Shown here: positions 1-11,609 of the stretch, piece after piece | How the letters are laid out: each line of letters starts with the position of its first letter | Position numbering within the stretch: the first letter of the stretch is position 1 | NCBI GenBank assembly: GCA_014905825.1 | Contig: JACGCN010000029.1 | Span: 62,001 to 126,000 of the forward strand | Length of the DNA: 64,000 nt | Source: Lyophyllum atratum | Taxonomy: Eukaryota; Basidiomycota; Agaricomycetes; Agaricales; Lyophyllaceae | Direction of reading: 5' to 3' | The notes under the pieces: generated by a model | What the model was told of the DNA's origin: nothing | What the model saw: only the letters and a program-made list of their open reading frames with translations | Databases searched by the model: none | Translations under genes and position numbers: made by a program

Positions 1-81
1 GAGGACAATCCAGGGCAAACAAGGGAAAATACAGCTCGGCGACGTTGCCAATACTTGAAATTTCTTTCCACCTCAACTAAC

Positions 82-1251
82 ATGTCTCGTCCTCAAGATG
101 ATCGGAATCAAGAGGCCACAGTATATCTGGTGCGTGCGATTTGCAGAGACTAGCAAACGCGCTTCTGAAAGGCTTGTCATTCTCAGGGAAATCTTGACGA
201 ACGGTGTACCGACGCGTTGGTCTGGGAGTTGATGTTGCAAGCAGGTCCCGTAGGTGAGTTATCTCGCTTCGCGCCGAAGGCAACCTGGCATTCGCTGACT
301 GCTGGTACGACCGTTCAGTGAACGTGCATCTCCCAAAAGATCGTATCTCGATGGCGCACCAGGGCTACGGCTTTTGTGAGTTCTTGACAGAGGAAGACGC
401 GGAATACGCCTGTAAGATCATGAACCAGATTAAACTATGGGGGAAGCCCATTAGGGTTAACAAGGTCCGTTGCAGTACCGTTCTGAGGGGGAAACATTGC
501 CCCCTCATGGTATTGTTGCCACTAACACATACACCCTTCTTCAGGCTTCGTCGGACAAAAAACAACTTGACGTCGGTGCAAATCTTTTCATAGGCAACTT
601 GGACGAAAATGTGGACGAGAGACTGCTATACGACACGTTCAGTGCTTTTGGAGTTATGGCGACGACCGCAAAAGTGCGCACACCTCCTCTCCTGCCTAAC
701 CCTATCTAACAACACTCACCCCCTCACTCAAGATTGCCCGCGACACCGGCTCAGGAACCTCCAAAGGCTACGGCTTCGTCGCCTACACGGATTTCGAATC
801 CTCCGACGCCGCAATCGAGTCCATGAACGGCCAGTTCCTGATGAACAAGGCCATCTCCGTCCAGTATGCTTTCAAGAAGGACGGCAAAGGCGAGCGACAC
901 GGAACGGCCGCCGAACGACTCCTCGCAGCCCAGGCACGCAAGAACAACGCCCTCCCCGCCGCCGTGCGGCCCCCTCCAGCTCCTATTGCCTTCGGCGCAC
1001 GCCCACCCATGCCCGGCTTCCCACAGCCCTACCAGGGGCAGTTTGCAGGAGTTCTCGCACAGCCCCCGCCGCCCCCTGGCTTCACCCCTCAGCAGACGAT
1101 CATGCCCCAAATGCAAATGGGTATGGCCCCGCCAGCCATGGGCATGCCTGGGATGCCTATGCCTCCGCCGCCAGGGATGTATGGCGGGTTCCCTCCGCCG
1201 CCGCCTGCTGGGTTTGGAGGTCAGTACCCCCCACAGCAGCCGCAGTATTAA
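82..1251 (+). CDS. SF3B4: Splicing factor 3b subunit 4 (SF3B4/Hsh49), two RRMs
   Basis: This is a spliceosomal protein of the SF3b part of U2 snRNP, which helps anchor U2 at the branch site in the nucleus. Five exons join in frame: 82-129, 187-253, 319-464, 545-673 and 733-1251, giving 302 residues. All introns are GT-AG and 57-80 nt long. RRM1 begins around VYLGNLDE and continues with [17 protein letters not shown]2 has RNP2 LFIGNLDE and RNP1 KGYGFVAY. The block [16 protein letters not shown] after RRM2 and the Pro/Met/Gly-rich tail are typical of SF3B4. The Pro-rich tail occupies roughly the last 90 residues and probably mediates protein contacts. The gene is convergent with sulfite oxidase. 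Identity is secure; the assignment rests on family recall and visible RRM motifs. Confidence 0.94.
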
Positions 1252-1548
1252 GGGGTGCTCTGGGCGTTGTTTGTCGTGTTTTAGTTGTCTGTAAGGTAGT
1301 TGTACGTTCAAAATTGGGTTGATAATGGCACTGATTCGGAAACGCATAATACATGAGTAAACTCTATCAGGTTTTCCCTATTCAACACACGCCTTAAGAC
1401 TCGATGGCATCTTGGACTTCGTTTCTCGCTATACGCGCTCATTCGGAGCCAAGAGCTCTGATTTCATGCATACACTGGCATACAGGACACGTTCGTCATA
1501 GATTTACTGTTACAATTGCGACTTCACGGAAACGACATACAGAGCGCC

Positions 1549-3861
1549 TCAATTTAAGGGCTCTCTCGGATCCTTCGTCACTGCCGCGATATAATCCTCC
1601 GGAGTCTCCACTCCGAACTCAATGGGACGTGTGAGCGGCTCGAACGGGATCCCCCGTTTCTCCAGATCCTTCAACCGCGCAGCAGTCGCATGCCGTGTCT
1701 TGTTCACGCTATAGAGCTTGATCCTGAGATATCACAGCATTTCATCAACCATACAAGTTAGCGAGATATGGGTGGCTCACCTATGGCAGGACGACGTGAC
1801 GTGGAGGTCCCAGCTGTGTGAAGAAAAGGGGAGGGGGGAAGTGTGACCTTGGCTGGGCCGGCAGCGATACGAAATATGTTATACGCACTTCCAAGTGGAG
1901 CGGACAGTGGTCGGCTCTGTGTTGTTCGATGAGTCCCAGGTGCGCACGCAGAACTCGAGCCAGCCCTCTGCATCGACGGGGACTTCGATCTTCCATAGCC
2001 TCCACGCATGGTAGTGCTACATCGGCCAAATCAATGATCTCCCCAAAGCCACCCGAGAGGGGTGAAGGTGATATCCACCTTTTGAGTCAAGTCTTCGGGA
2101 TGCACTGCGTACCAAACGCTTCCGCTAGAGGTCCTTTCAGTTACGCTGAATGGGCGTGGTTATGGCAACAAACTCACCCATCGGGCGATACCTCGACTCG
2201 CTCGACCCAATTGCCACCGCCGCTGTATGCCCAGCCACGCAACGTGATACTGCCGTGGTGCATGATAACCTGCTTGTCCTCAGGTGTAAGAATCGCACTC
2301 CTGCATTATCATTTATCGATATCAGAACACGAACAACCGGAGAGACATGAGAGAGATACAGACGAAACGGGCATCTGCTGAATTGAGAACCCATTCGAGA
2401 ACTTCGCATTCTGCTTCCCGATCTACAGCGCCAAGAAATCCCAGTTCAAGTCTGATGTTGCACCCTGGAATGGCGGGACAGACAAACCTGTTGCGAATAA
2501 TACAAGTACTCCTGGCGCTGCACAGGCCCCATGCTCGCATACGGCAGAGCATTAACCTTATACAGCCACTTGCAGCTACGCGCGCCGATATACCCCGTGA
2601 CGATCGTACGCAGGGGCGCACCGTGCATCTTGAGGAGGGGCTTGCCGTTCATCTCGTAGGCGAGGAGGACCTCTTCGTTTTGTCGCACTTTGAGCCAGGG
2701 CACGGAGACGGCGTAGTTGTAGACTTTGCCCTTTCTGTTTAGTGTTGTTATCAGTATGCTGGGGAGGAGGAGTGAGGTGGGGTTTGGGAGGTTACTTGAA
2801 GTAGGTGTCGGCACCGATGAACTCTACGTGCTTGCACTCGGGGAGGACGCCTCCACAGGCTATCTTGAGGACCTTTTTCAATGGTACACCTCTATATACT
2901 GCTGTACCACTGAAAGCGGTAGAAAATGTCAAGATCGGAGGGTGATGGGCGCATGTATGCCAAGAACGTACATGGCTCCTTCCCCTAGAATACAATGTTA
3001 ACATTAGTGACTTGTCAGAATGGGAAAAAAGTGCATACCCCAGGGTGCGTTGATCAACTCGTCGCCCTCGCCTGGATATTGCTGGATCTGTTCGATGCGC
3101 CGAGTTCCACTGCACTGCAGCGTGACTGTCATCTCTACTTGCCTGCACCGTATCAGTGAGTCAGACGTCCCGAGCCTTGCGCAGAACAGGAAGGAAGTAC
3201 TGACGGGAACTTCTTCGGATCTTTGAGATCCTTCAAAGACAACTTGACCTTTTTCTTGACAAGACCGCCGATCTCTAATTCGAATGCGTCCTCCTCTATA
3301 TCAGGTACGCCACCATGATTGCGCACGCTACATACCGTGACGATACTTAGCATCATGAGGCAAAGACAAGTCCAATTTCGGTACTTACAAGTGATACTTG
3401 TTATCCGTTAACTTCCCTTCCAACAGCTGCTCCCGCCTCGTCTCACCATTGTACGGGAAGTCTAATATATGGATGAGGTCAGGCTTTTCCTTCTGCACAA
3501 CCTCCCAGCTGTAGTCGACGAGAGACTCGATTCCAAGCGCACGGTGATACTGCCTCCAGCGGTCGCCGATGAGGATGGGGTTCCTGTTGGGCAGGGGTAC
3601 GAATTGGAATTCTACAGCAAATTGGTCAAAGGTGAGGAGACTGAATGTTGTGTTGTTGTGGCGTACCTGGAGGGGGAGGGAACTGCTTGGAGCTCAAGAT
3701 CTTCTCTGCAGCAGCTTTCTTCTCGGGCTTGTCTTCCCATTCAATATACCTGCCATCTGAGCGTCAGTATAAACATCCTTAGGATAATTATGGGCAGCGT
3801 ACCCGTGCCACCCCGGTTTTTCCTCAGCGAACAAAGTGGCCAACTCTGCTTCCGTGGACAT
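1549..3861 (-). CDS. Sulfite oxidase (molybdopterin oxidoreductase), no cytochrome b5 domain seen
   Basis: The predicted enzyme oxidises sulfite to sulfate with a molybdenum cofactor. The start at 3861 gives MSTEAELATLF followed by the EWEDKPEKK and QFPPPPEFQ region usual in fungal sulfite oxidases. Many short GT-AG introns break the gene. The Mo-pterin domain shows VRNHGGVP, and the molybdenum-ligand cysteine lies in TVTLQCSGTRR (about 3060-3140). Further on are LAYEMNGKPL, IGARSCKWL and GKQNAKFSNGFSIQQMPVSS. The C-terminal dimerisation domain includes the ITLRGWAYSGGGNWVERVEV segment and FCVRTWDSS. No heme (cytochrome b5) domain or obvious targeting peptide is visible, as in plant-type enzymes. 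A nitrate reductase is less likely because heme and FAD domains are absent. The C-terminus ends at a stop at 1549-1551. Confidence 0.9.
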
Positions 3862-4125
3862 CGTCTTGGGGGGGTTAGCGATTAGTAGGTCCTTACTTAT
3901 ACTTCGACAAGTTCCACGGAAGCTCCTCTGACATGAGAGAGTTTCACAGAATGAGCTTATACGGCAAAGCAAAACCACGACACAAGACCATTGTAGAATA
4001 GTCATGGATGATGTCACCTTGCCGAGACTTGAGAAAACGGTGGAAGTTCGATGGGTTATTTATAGGTATATCATACCCTTATTGGGCTTGAACACACAGC
4101 GCAGCGTCAACGACCAAAGGATCAT

Positions 4126-4709
4126 TCAAACGAGGGGCTTAACTATTCCTTGACTGATTTTATAATACACGATAGAAGCGTCCTCAGACGTGATAGCTAG
4201 GTATATTTCAGGCGGATCCGAGAGAAGCGTGAACGCATCGCGTAACCTGTGTCAAATGGCCCATGTGAGTAAAAGCTCCCTGTTCACGCGGGACAGCGGT
4301 TGGGGTGGGGAACTTACCATGCGAAAGAAACGGTTTCGGAGAGAGTGCATGGGACGACGTGGAGGGACAGTTCCTGGAACAGACAGACGTGAGATGAGAC
4401 TAAGAAGTAAGAATGTTCTACTCACTGTGTTCGGTTTCTGGCCCTTGATCGCTGCCCGTCCACAAGACTCCAGTTCAATCACCTCAACATTGGTCCACTG
4501 CTGCGCTATGCCGGGGTTCAGAAATTCCTAGCGGATGTAGGGCTGGAGATTCATTTACCGAAAACAATGTCATTGAATGCCTGGAACACACTGCCTGCTG
4601 CCCGGGGGTACTTTGAGAGAATCGAAGCGAGAGTTTGGTACTGTAAGACTCGTCAGCGAGAAGTGCTGATTGCGGGGTGGGTGGATCGTACAGAAGGATG
4701 AGATTCCAT
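4126..4709 (-). CDS. SEN15: tRNA-splicing endonuclease subunit Sen15
   Basis: This is a small structural subunit of the heterotetrameric tRNA-intron endonuclease. Splicing out four introns joins a 118-residue protein. Its C-terminal signature, IYLAITSEDASIVYYKISQG followed by IVKPLV, is characteristic of the Sen15 nuclease-fold domain. The central part reads QQWTNVEVIELESC. The start at 4709 gives MESHPSYQTLASIL. The gene lies 141 bp from the divergently transcribed EMC4 start, so the two likely share a promoter region. The window also contains an intron-bearing tRNA-Asp that would be a substrate of this complex. Intron borders were inferred from frame and GT-AG signals; the 53-nt intron placing F-AQQW is the least certain. 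Confidence 0.86.
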
Positions 4710-4850
4710 CTCCAAGTGAGATTATGGACACGGTGAGATGTCCAGAGTATCCAGCTCTGTAATTCTAGACAGTGAGGTCGTGAAGATATTCACTTCCGAA
4801 GTCCGCGGGTACACTTCCGAACACCGCGTCCACCTCTCTCCAGCCGCGTT

Positions 4851-5583
4851 ATGACAGGCTTAGGCTATGCCACCCTAGAATCGTCCTCAAAGTCCGTACC
4901 CACTGCTCTGAGCAACGTATGATAAAGCTGACGCGGTCCCCACAGATGGAGAAGCCTCCCACCTCCACCGGGTTTCTCAAAGTCGTCATCATCGGTAGTC
5001 CCGCTCACCCAGAGACTTCGGCCCTGCCAACTAACCTTCTACTAGTCCAAGGCTCCCGTTAAATCCAATGCATCCTCCCCGGAATCCTACGACAAGCTAA
5101 AAGAGAAACGAGCCTGGGAGGCAGCCATCGCCCCAGCAAAGGCCCTCCCAATGCAGGCCTTCATGCTCTACATGTCCGGCGGTGGTGTGCAAATCTTCAG
5201 CATGGGCATCGTGTTCATGCTCCTCCTCACCCCCTTCAAAAACATTGCTGGAATGAACGAGGGTACGTTCACTTACCTTTTCCTCCACGTTACTTGGTTT
5301 TAATCGTCATGCTCAGCATTTGCTCAATTCGCACCGTCCAAGTCGGAGCCGAGGGCGTTCACGACGCTGGCGTTGCAGAAACTGGTGTTCATAGCGTGTA
5401 ACCTGTTGACATTGGGTGTTGGGTTATGGAAGTGTCGGTCGATGGGACTGCTCCCCACGGGGTCTGGGGATTGGCTTGCGTTTGAGACGAGAGGAACGGT
5501 GCGTTTCTTCAAGCTTTTGCATTGGGATATAGCTGACGAGTTTTTTTGATTTGCTGAAGCCTCCGGAAATTTCTGTCTTCTGA
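4851..5583 (+). CDS. EMC4: ER membrane protein complex subunit 4 (EMC4)
   Basis: This is a subunit of the ER membrane insertase that places tail-anchored and multi-pass proteins. Five exons (4851-4891, 4946-4994, 5046-5262, 5317-5498, 5560-5583) give 170 residues. Family landmarks are LPPPPGF near the N-terminus, KRAWEAAIAPAKALPMQAFM before the first hydrophobic helix, MSGGGVQIFSMGIVFMLLL, and KLVFIACNLLTLGVGLWKCR. The near-invariant SMGLLPTGSGDWLAF follows. Exon 1 was chosen because only this splice yields the PPPPGF motif in frame. The first donor (gtccgt) is weak, so the first few residues are less certain than the rest. It is divergent from SEN15. Confidence 0.9.
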
Positions 5584-6002
5584 TTGAAACTTCCAAGTCG
5601 TTCAAGTCGGAAGTTAACCTGGAACACATTATCGAGGGAGATACGGACAATCATCTACCGCCCGTTTCCACCACCGCATTGGTCTCATGGGCATGATATA
5701 GGGATTGTGCTACATCCGCCCAGTGTCCGGGCCTCTTTGCATGTATCACCTCCCGCGCGTCCAATCTCTGCATTTGATACCCTCTTGTATAGCCGTCACA
5801 ACTAATTGCATTATTTCTGACATGCGCTGGTTGTCTTCGATTCCCCCAGCAGACTTTAGGGTATCTTTCTCTCTTGGGTGATACTTAGTTACAGTTGTGA
5901 GTACAGCACTGGCGGTGCAATAACATGGCCTACTTCCGGGCAAGATGATAAGCGAAGGGACTGGGCAATCTACGTGTATGGCCGATTGTAAGGGTATGTA
6001 CT
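5584..6002. other. Intergenic region between EMC4 and the F-box-like gene
   Basis: This is the convergent 3' space between EMC4 (+) and the F-box-like gene (-). I see no conserved protein, RNA gene or repeat in it. Short open frames on both strands lack recognisable motifs and probably are not coding. Confidence 0.6.
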
Positions 6003-7062
6003 TCACAGGCCGAGCTCCATAAGTTCCTGGAAAGAAAGTATCCTCGGACCCGGAATCTCCTCAAGGTACGCTACACACACCTCCAAAATCAGCACCACCC
6101 ACACCCCAACCGAAAGTACAATCGCACTCACCAACCACCTGCTCCTCATCCGGAAACTCATTAGCCAAATCCCACAAATCATCCTCAATAAACCGCGTCG
6201 GCACCACCGGCAACGTGAACATCACAAGCCTCGCGTCCGTAGTACTAACATCCCTCAGCGCCTGCAGCGTCCCCGCCTGCTTAGGCGTGTTGACGTAGTT
6301 GAGCATCACCACCACGGACTGGATGCGCGGGTTCGCGAGGGCGTCGTGTACGTGCGGGAGGGCTTTGTTCTCGAAGTCGGGGACGAGGGCGAGGTGCGTG
6401 AGCAAAGGGAGACGCCGGGCGGGGTACTCCCACCCGTCTACGAGCCCCAGGCGCGTGAGTTTGCGCAGGGCGGAGCGCTCGCCTGTGCCCGCGGCGTCCT
6501 GTGCCTCGAGGAGCGCTGTGAGGTTCTTGGTGGACACGAAGAGGGTGTGCAGCGGGAGCGCCAGGGCGAGGCTGTAGATCTCGCCGAGGTCCTCGCCGTC
6601 GAAGTTCGCGTAGAGGCCGAGATTGGTCACGCCGGTGCAGACCCGGAGAATGGGGATGATCTGCTCGGCGGTGAAGCTTCCGTCGAAGTGCAGGCTTTTG
6701 ACGTATTCGGCGAAGAACGCGTGGGGGCGGGCGTGCACGGCTATCATGAACTTGGAGATGGTGGTGGGGTCTTCGTTTTCGCGGTCGCTGCGGTGGTAGA
6801 GGCGTTGGCTGTTGAAGAAGAGCTCGCGGTAGATGATGCGTTCGGCCCTGTGAGGTGCTCAGTTGTTGATTTATCGGTTATCAGTGGGGCGATGGACGAA
6901 GACGTACCAGGGCTGGACATCGCGGGAGACTATAGCTAAGCGTGGCGCAAATGAAGGATGTAGATAGGCGGTTGTCTCGAGGATCTCGCGTTTGAGATCG
7001 ACGGGGAGAGTGTCGAGCAGACCGGCCTTGATATAGCTGCTGAATCTAGTATTTGGACCCAT
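6003..7062 (-). CDS. F-box-like protein of basidiomycete type
   Basis: The predicted protein resembles the large Agaricomycete family of F-box-like/LRR proteins, thought to be substrate adaptors for SCF ubiquitin ligases. The start at 7062 gives MGPNTRFSSY, and an F-box-like segment follows (LPVDLKREILETTAYLHPSF, then APRLAIVSRDVQPW). After one intron comes AERIIYRELFFN and a leucine-rich region with repeated short strands such as VTNLGLYANFD, LRKLTRLGLVD and LLTHLALVPD. A last short exon supplies AYLEEIPGPRILSFQELMEL. Function is inferred from the family pattern only; no substrate can be named. Confidence 0.68.
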
Positions 7063-7308
7063 GAGGAGCTAGTGTTGAGGATCGGTGCCTGGGTGGTGGT
7101 GATAGCTTTGAACCAAGGCAAGTGATATTCTCGAAGACATCATGATCAAGACGATCCAAGTGGAGATCATGTCGCGACGCAACAATTATAACACGTCACG
7201 AGACTATTTATTCGAACGCGTCCGAGACGCGTCGGGTATATAAGGTATCCAAATGTCCATCGCAAGCACTATACGTACAGGTATATACATTTCAAGTCTG
7301 CAACCCCC

Positions 7309-9018
7309 TCACTGGGGCTGCTCCGCTCCCTTGTTACTCGACACTCGAGCCTTGACAAACTGTTTCCCAGCCGTCTTCAACAACGCCCGTCGTCCCATAC
7401 CCCGCATATCAACATATACCAAGCCAATGTTCCGCGCAGTCCCAGCCATAAGCAACGACGTCTCCGCTGCGTCAGGTCCGTATCTAGATAAACGCAGATT
7501 AGACACAGTTAGAAAGTAGCGATGAAATGCATACTTGTGCCCAACGACAGCTCCGATCGATTCAGTGCTCGTATCCAAGAGTCGTCGCGTCTCATGATCA
7601 ATCGTCGAAAGAATAAGATCCGCAGAAAGTAGCACCCGCTCCTTCTTCGACAGTGGGCCCCGCACCGGTTGCGGTGCCACAACCACATTCTCCGGCACCC
7701 CTGATACCGTACGTGGAGGAAGTGGGGGTGCGGGCGATGTCGAGCGGCGTGGTGGCAGGGCGGGTTTATCAGCGGGGAAAGAGCCCGGGAGCGGTATCCC
7801 CGAATACGGAGGTGGAGGCGCGAGATGCGACTTCGCCCCGGAAGGCGATGGTGTGCGCGGTGGCAGTTGCGAGGCCTTGCCGCTTATGGAAGGGGTGGGC
7901 GAGAGCATGCCTGGACTGGAGGTTGGCGGCTTTCCCGGGATAAATTGTCTGGGTTTCTTGGCTTTGCCGCCCATCGCGCGTCTGATCATGTTGTCAACCA
8001 TCGACACCGTCTTGGCGCTGACTTTGACGGCCTGTCCGCTGACGGCATGGACGCCTGCCAGTCCTTTGCGGGTCCGCTCTGAGGTTAGGAAGACGAGGGC
8101 ACGAGAGGGCGGTGGTGCAGGGGTAGATGATCCGGATGCAGTGGCAGATTTAGAGTTGTGGGGGGAGGAAGCGGAATTTGAGATGTAGTAGTTCGATGCG
8201 GTGGTTATTGTCGTAAGAAGAAGATTCGTGGTTGTAGATATAGCATGGCTGCCATCCGACTGTCAGTACAGACGTCTAACGAGATCAAAGGAGTTATCAT
8301 ACCTGACGACCGTGGCAGATTTAGTTATCCAGTCCTGCTGGTCCGGGGGCACTGCCCGAATGAACATCTGGAGTGCAGTCGCATCCTGCTCTTCCCCCGG
8401 TCGGCTGTCAGGCACTTCAATAATGACGGCATCGTTTTCATGCCCGTCTTGGTATAGCCTGGGATCCTCCTGGACCTTGAAATTAGAGTCATCGAACTGC
8501 CCCACCACTTCGCCGTTAGACTGGTTGATGACGACAAGGTGGCCGCGCAGGTCTCCATGTGCTCCTGGAAAGCCCGAGCCTACGATATCGCTGCCCCCCA
8601 CGGGAGTGTTGATGGGGTTCGTAACATTGACCGAGTCGGGCGCGCCCCGAAGGTCGGCATACTGCGCCAGGATCGTTTCGAACGTCTCTAGATCCTCCAT
8701 GAAGGTGGGGTTGTTCTCGCTTGGAGTCGGTGGCGACACCGATACCACCATCTCAGTGGGATCTGATTCGGTCCCTGAGAATGTATACGTCCTCCACCCC
8801 GCACCATCAGTCCTTTGCACGACCCTTGCGGGATCTATGGGCGTTTCTATGAGGCCGAGGCGGAGAACGAGATATACATCGCGTGCGGCAGGATTCGACG
8901 CATGAGGGACCTGGACTGTGACGCACTCGAGGTTGAGGGTTCCAGACTGGGTGGTACCTTGTGCGGAGAGTGTTGTGTTTGGGATAGTCAAGAGCAGGAA
9001 GGCTTCGGGGGTGGCCAT
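7309..9018 (-). CDS. Spartin/senescence-domain protein
   Basis: This is a cytosolic or lipid-droplet/membrane-associated protein of the spartin/ERD7 (senescence-associated) family. The start at 9018 gives MATPEAFLLLTIPN. The first exon encodes a beta-rich N-terminal region, including FNDSNFKV-like VVGQFDDSNFKVQEDPRLYQ. An intron at about 8248-8301 joins ATVVS to HAISTTTNLLL. The senescence domain starts around the WITKSATVV block and resumes with VSGQAVKVSAKTV. It ends with LLSADLILSTIDHETRRLLD, VGHKYGPDAAETSLLMAGTA and VDMRGMGRRALLK. A Pro/Ser-rich low-complexity linker separates the two halves. Animal spartin acts in lipid-droplet turnover; the same role in fungi is an inference. Exact borders of the 3' intron are approximate. 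Confidence 0.82.
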
Positions 9019-9619
9019 AGTGGATATCAAAGAAGGAGAATTGCAGTCCAGCACTGCCTTTCTCGCACAAAAGATGATGTCAGTGCTAATCAGATAAGAT
9101 CGAATCGCGACAACGCGTTTCCACGTGCAACGCCGAGCACGCGTCGACCGTGACAATTGTCACAGCTGGCCCAAAGGTTGGCCAGCTTCAAGGCCAGCTT
9201 TGACTTTCCACTTGCTTATCTGGGTATGTCGAGGACAATGACCCATGACATCCTGGCCAGACGTTCTGCGCCACATCATTCGTTATCCAGTCCTCCCCGA
9301 CGCGAATCTCGATTACTTGTCTTTCCATGCAACCACGATCGACGCGAGCGCTACCGCCCCGAATTTCAACGGCTCGAAACGACCCAGGTCCCGTCGTTGC
9401 AGAGGCGCATCTCTCCCAACGAACAATAGGTGCCCCGCCGCTTTGATATCCACGCACCTTTGTGACCTTCCCCCGCTTGTACCGTGGCCATGCAATATGT
9501 CTCCCTTGGTGGCAAGCTTTGCAGGATGTGTATAAGAGACCGCGCACGCTGTCGTAAGGCCTCACCAAATCTCCTCTACCCATCCACGTCTTCTCATCTC
9601 TATCTCAGAATCAACAACT
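9019..9619. other. Divergent promoter region
   Basis: About 600 bp separate the divergent starts of the spartin-domain gene (-) and the acidic unassigned gene (+). It presumably holds both promoters and 5' UTRs. A pyrimidine-rich stretch before the plus-strand ATG (about 9570-9600) is typical of fungal 5' leaders. I see no conserved gene here. Confidence 0.55.
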
Positions 9620-11609
9620 ATGCTTCTTGATATACAGAACTTGCTGCGCGCCGACCGCCCCAAGCGGGAGCCCATGGCCAAAGTCCTACCAGGCCCAGGG
9701 CAACATAAAGCGCGCAAGGCAGCAACCGCTATCAAGGACACCGAACGTCCACCTCGCAAATCAAACCTACAAGCCATGGCGTCTGAACTCGACAACTTCT
9801 CAGCAGAGAACATCCCCGTTGGAGCCTTCAATGCGGAAGTGGAACAGCAATTAAAGACCGACGCATGGATGAAAGCTGTCCGTGCCGCTCCAGTGGACCC
9901 TGAGTTTACGTTCCCCCCTGCTCCGTATCGTAATCGGGAGGCCAACAACAATGCGTATGGTTTGGTGGTTACAGAAAGCTCTGATCTCTCGACCCTCTTC
10001 GGGTCGGAGTGCACGGACGCCAGCACCGAGACGACCAAAGTCGTTCAGCTATTCTCTTTGGAAGAAATCTACTCCAAGGTACGCCCCTGCTTTCTTTCTG
10101 ACACCCGTACCACGCTAAGAAATCGCTACAGAAAAACGCCTTCATTCCTCCTTTGATCATCCACCACAACGATATCATCGGCGACCGGCTTCTTATGCCC
10201 AAGCACGATGGATTCATGTACCAAGACGTATCTGTGAATCCTCTAGACCATATCATCGGGCGTCGAAGCTTGGATGTGTTGCCGGATGCTCCGAATCCGG
10301 CGTTGTTCAGGAAGCATGCAGTCCGCGTCTTCTTTGAGGTGCTTCCTGCTCCTGGCATCATGAATGGTCCCTTTTACAAGTACATCGGGGACTACTACCT
10401 CAAGAGGACGGAGAAGTATCTCCCGAAGACACAATGGAATACTGCTAGCCAGGAGGTACGTCCTTCCACATTGCTTACCTCCAATGTAGCTCACAGACGA
10501 TTTTTCAGCTCAAGGATCTCTTCGTCGACCGTTTCGTCGAGGCAAATAATAAAGTTGACAAATACCGGACCCCCCGCAACCTCACGAAAGAATACGTTCA
10601 CGACTTGTTCGCTCGAGGCAACATATTCCCTCTCGTCCTTCTCCAACAAGCCCATCAGTTGCCTCTCGAAACATTCTACGAGATCACCCCCTCCCCCTCG
10701 ATGGAATCCCTTGCAGTCCCATCCACTGCGGATGTCTCTATGGATTCAGCGTCGGTCTATTCGCAGGAAAGTGCGCACCGGGTTGGAGATGAATGCCCAT
10801 TTGAGATTTACGCCGCCGCCGCCGGTATTGAAGTCCCGCCTTCTCCTGCTCCTGCTCCTGCTTCGCGTCGCCTTGGTGCGCCCCTGATCACCTATGAGAA
10901 CGGGGCACAGGTGATTCATCTGGACTGTGACCACACTCCCTGCTACTCAGAGGTTCAGGACTCCTCCGATGAAGGTCATGCTTTGGAAAGCAGCGTCTTC
11001 GAGCACGGCGGAGACGTTATAGAAGGCGATGATAACACTTTCGCAGGCGATTACGAGGAGAACCATGGTTTGAAAAGCGTCTTCATCAACACTTTCGCGG
11101 GCGACTACGAGGAGAACTATGGTTTGAAGAGTGTCTTTGAGGACGACTCTGATAGCGATTACGACTCCGAGGACGACGAAGATTACACCGAGGCAGACGA
11201 AGATGCTTCCGTTGATGACGGGGACGATACTTCGGTTGGCAGCGAGACTATAGTGTATCCCTCTCTCCCGCGTGCTGCTGAATTCGTGCTCGAGCTTATG
11301 CAAGCGCAATACCACGAGGTCCAGCAGTTCGCCGCGTACCTGCAAGAAACGGCCGAAGCTGAACTGGACACGGAGCGAGCGAGGTCGCGGCTCGAGCTCG
11401 TACGGCTTCTAAGGGCTTACTCGGCCCCTATTACTCCTTGGGAGGACTCTCATCTGGACCGTGCGAGTGAGGATGAGGAGGGCGATGCGGGGTCTGATGT
11501 CACTGAGCGTGCACCTGCTGGGAGGCTTTCGATGGTTCCTTGGTTTGATGGCTTTGAGCCCTTGCCTATTATCATCACTGGAGATTCGGATGTGGTGGAT
11601 TGCGTTTGA
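9620..11609 (+). CDS. Unassigned acidic protein with an internal 18-residue duplication
   Basis: I do not recognise the family. Three exons (9620-10078, 10132-10455, 10509-11609) join in frame with clean GT-AG introns of 53 nt each, which supports a real gene. The N-terminal half is globular-looking, with motifs such as IGDRLLMPKHDGFMY, FFEVLPAPGIMNGPFYKYIG and DYYLKRTEKYLPKTQW. The C-terminal half is strongly acidic (EDDSDSDYDSEDDEDYTEAD) and probably disordered. It contains two adjacent copies of NTFAGDYEENxGLKSVF (11034-11087 and 11088-11141). It may belong to an Agaricomycete-restricted DUF family; a nuclear or chromatin role would be a guess from acidity alone. Confidence 0.7.
11034..11141 (+). 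repeat. Two-copy in-frame 54-bp tandem duplication
   Basis: Two adjacent 54-bp units within the acidic protein's last exon encode the same 18-residue segment (NTFAGDYEENxGLKSVF) with only a few differences. Most DNA differences between the copies are synonymous, which fits a duplication retained under protein-level constraint or still young. Confidence 0.85.

Noticed and set aside
609..1322. Long plus-strand frame overlapping the SF3B4 exons
   Set aside because: It is out of frame with the RRM protein, has Arg/Pro/His-rich composition typical of a shadow frame, and no known motif.
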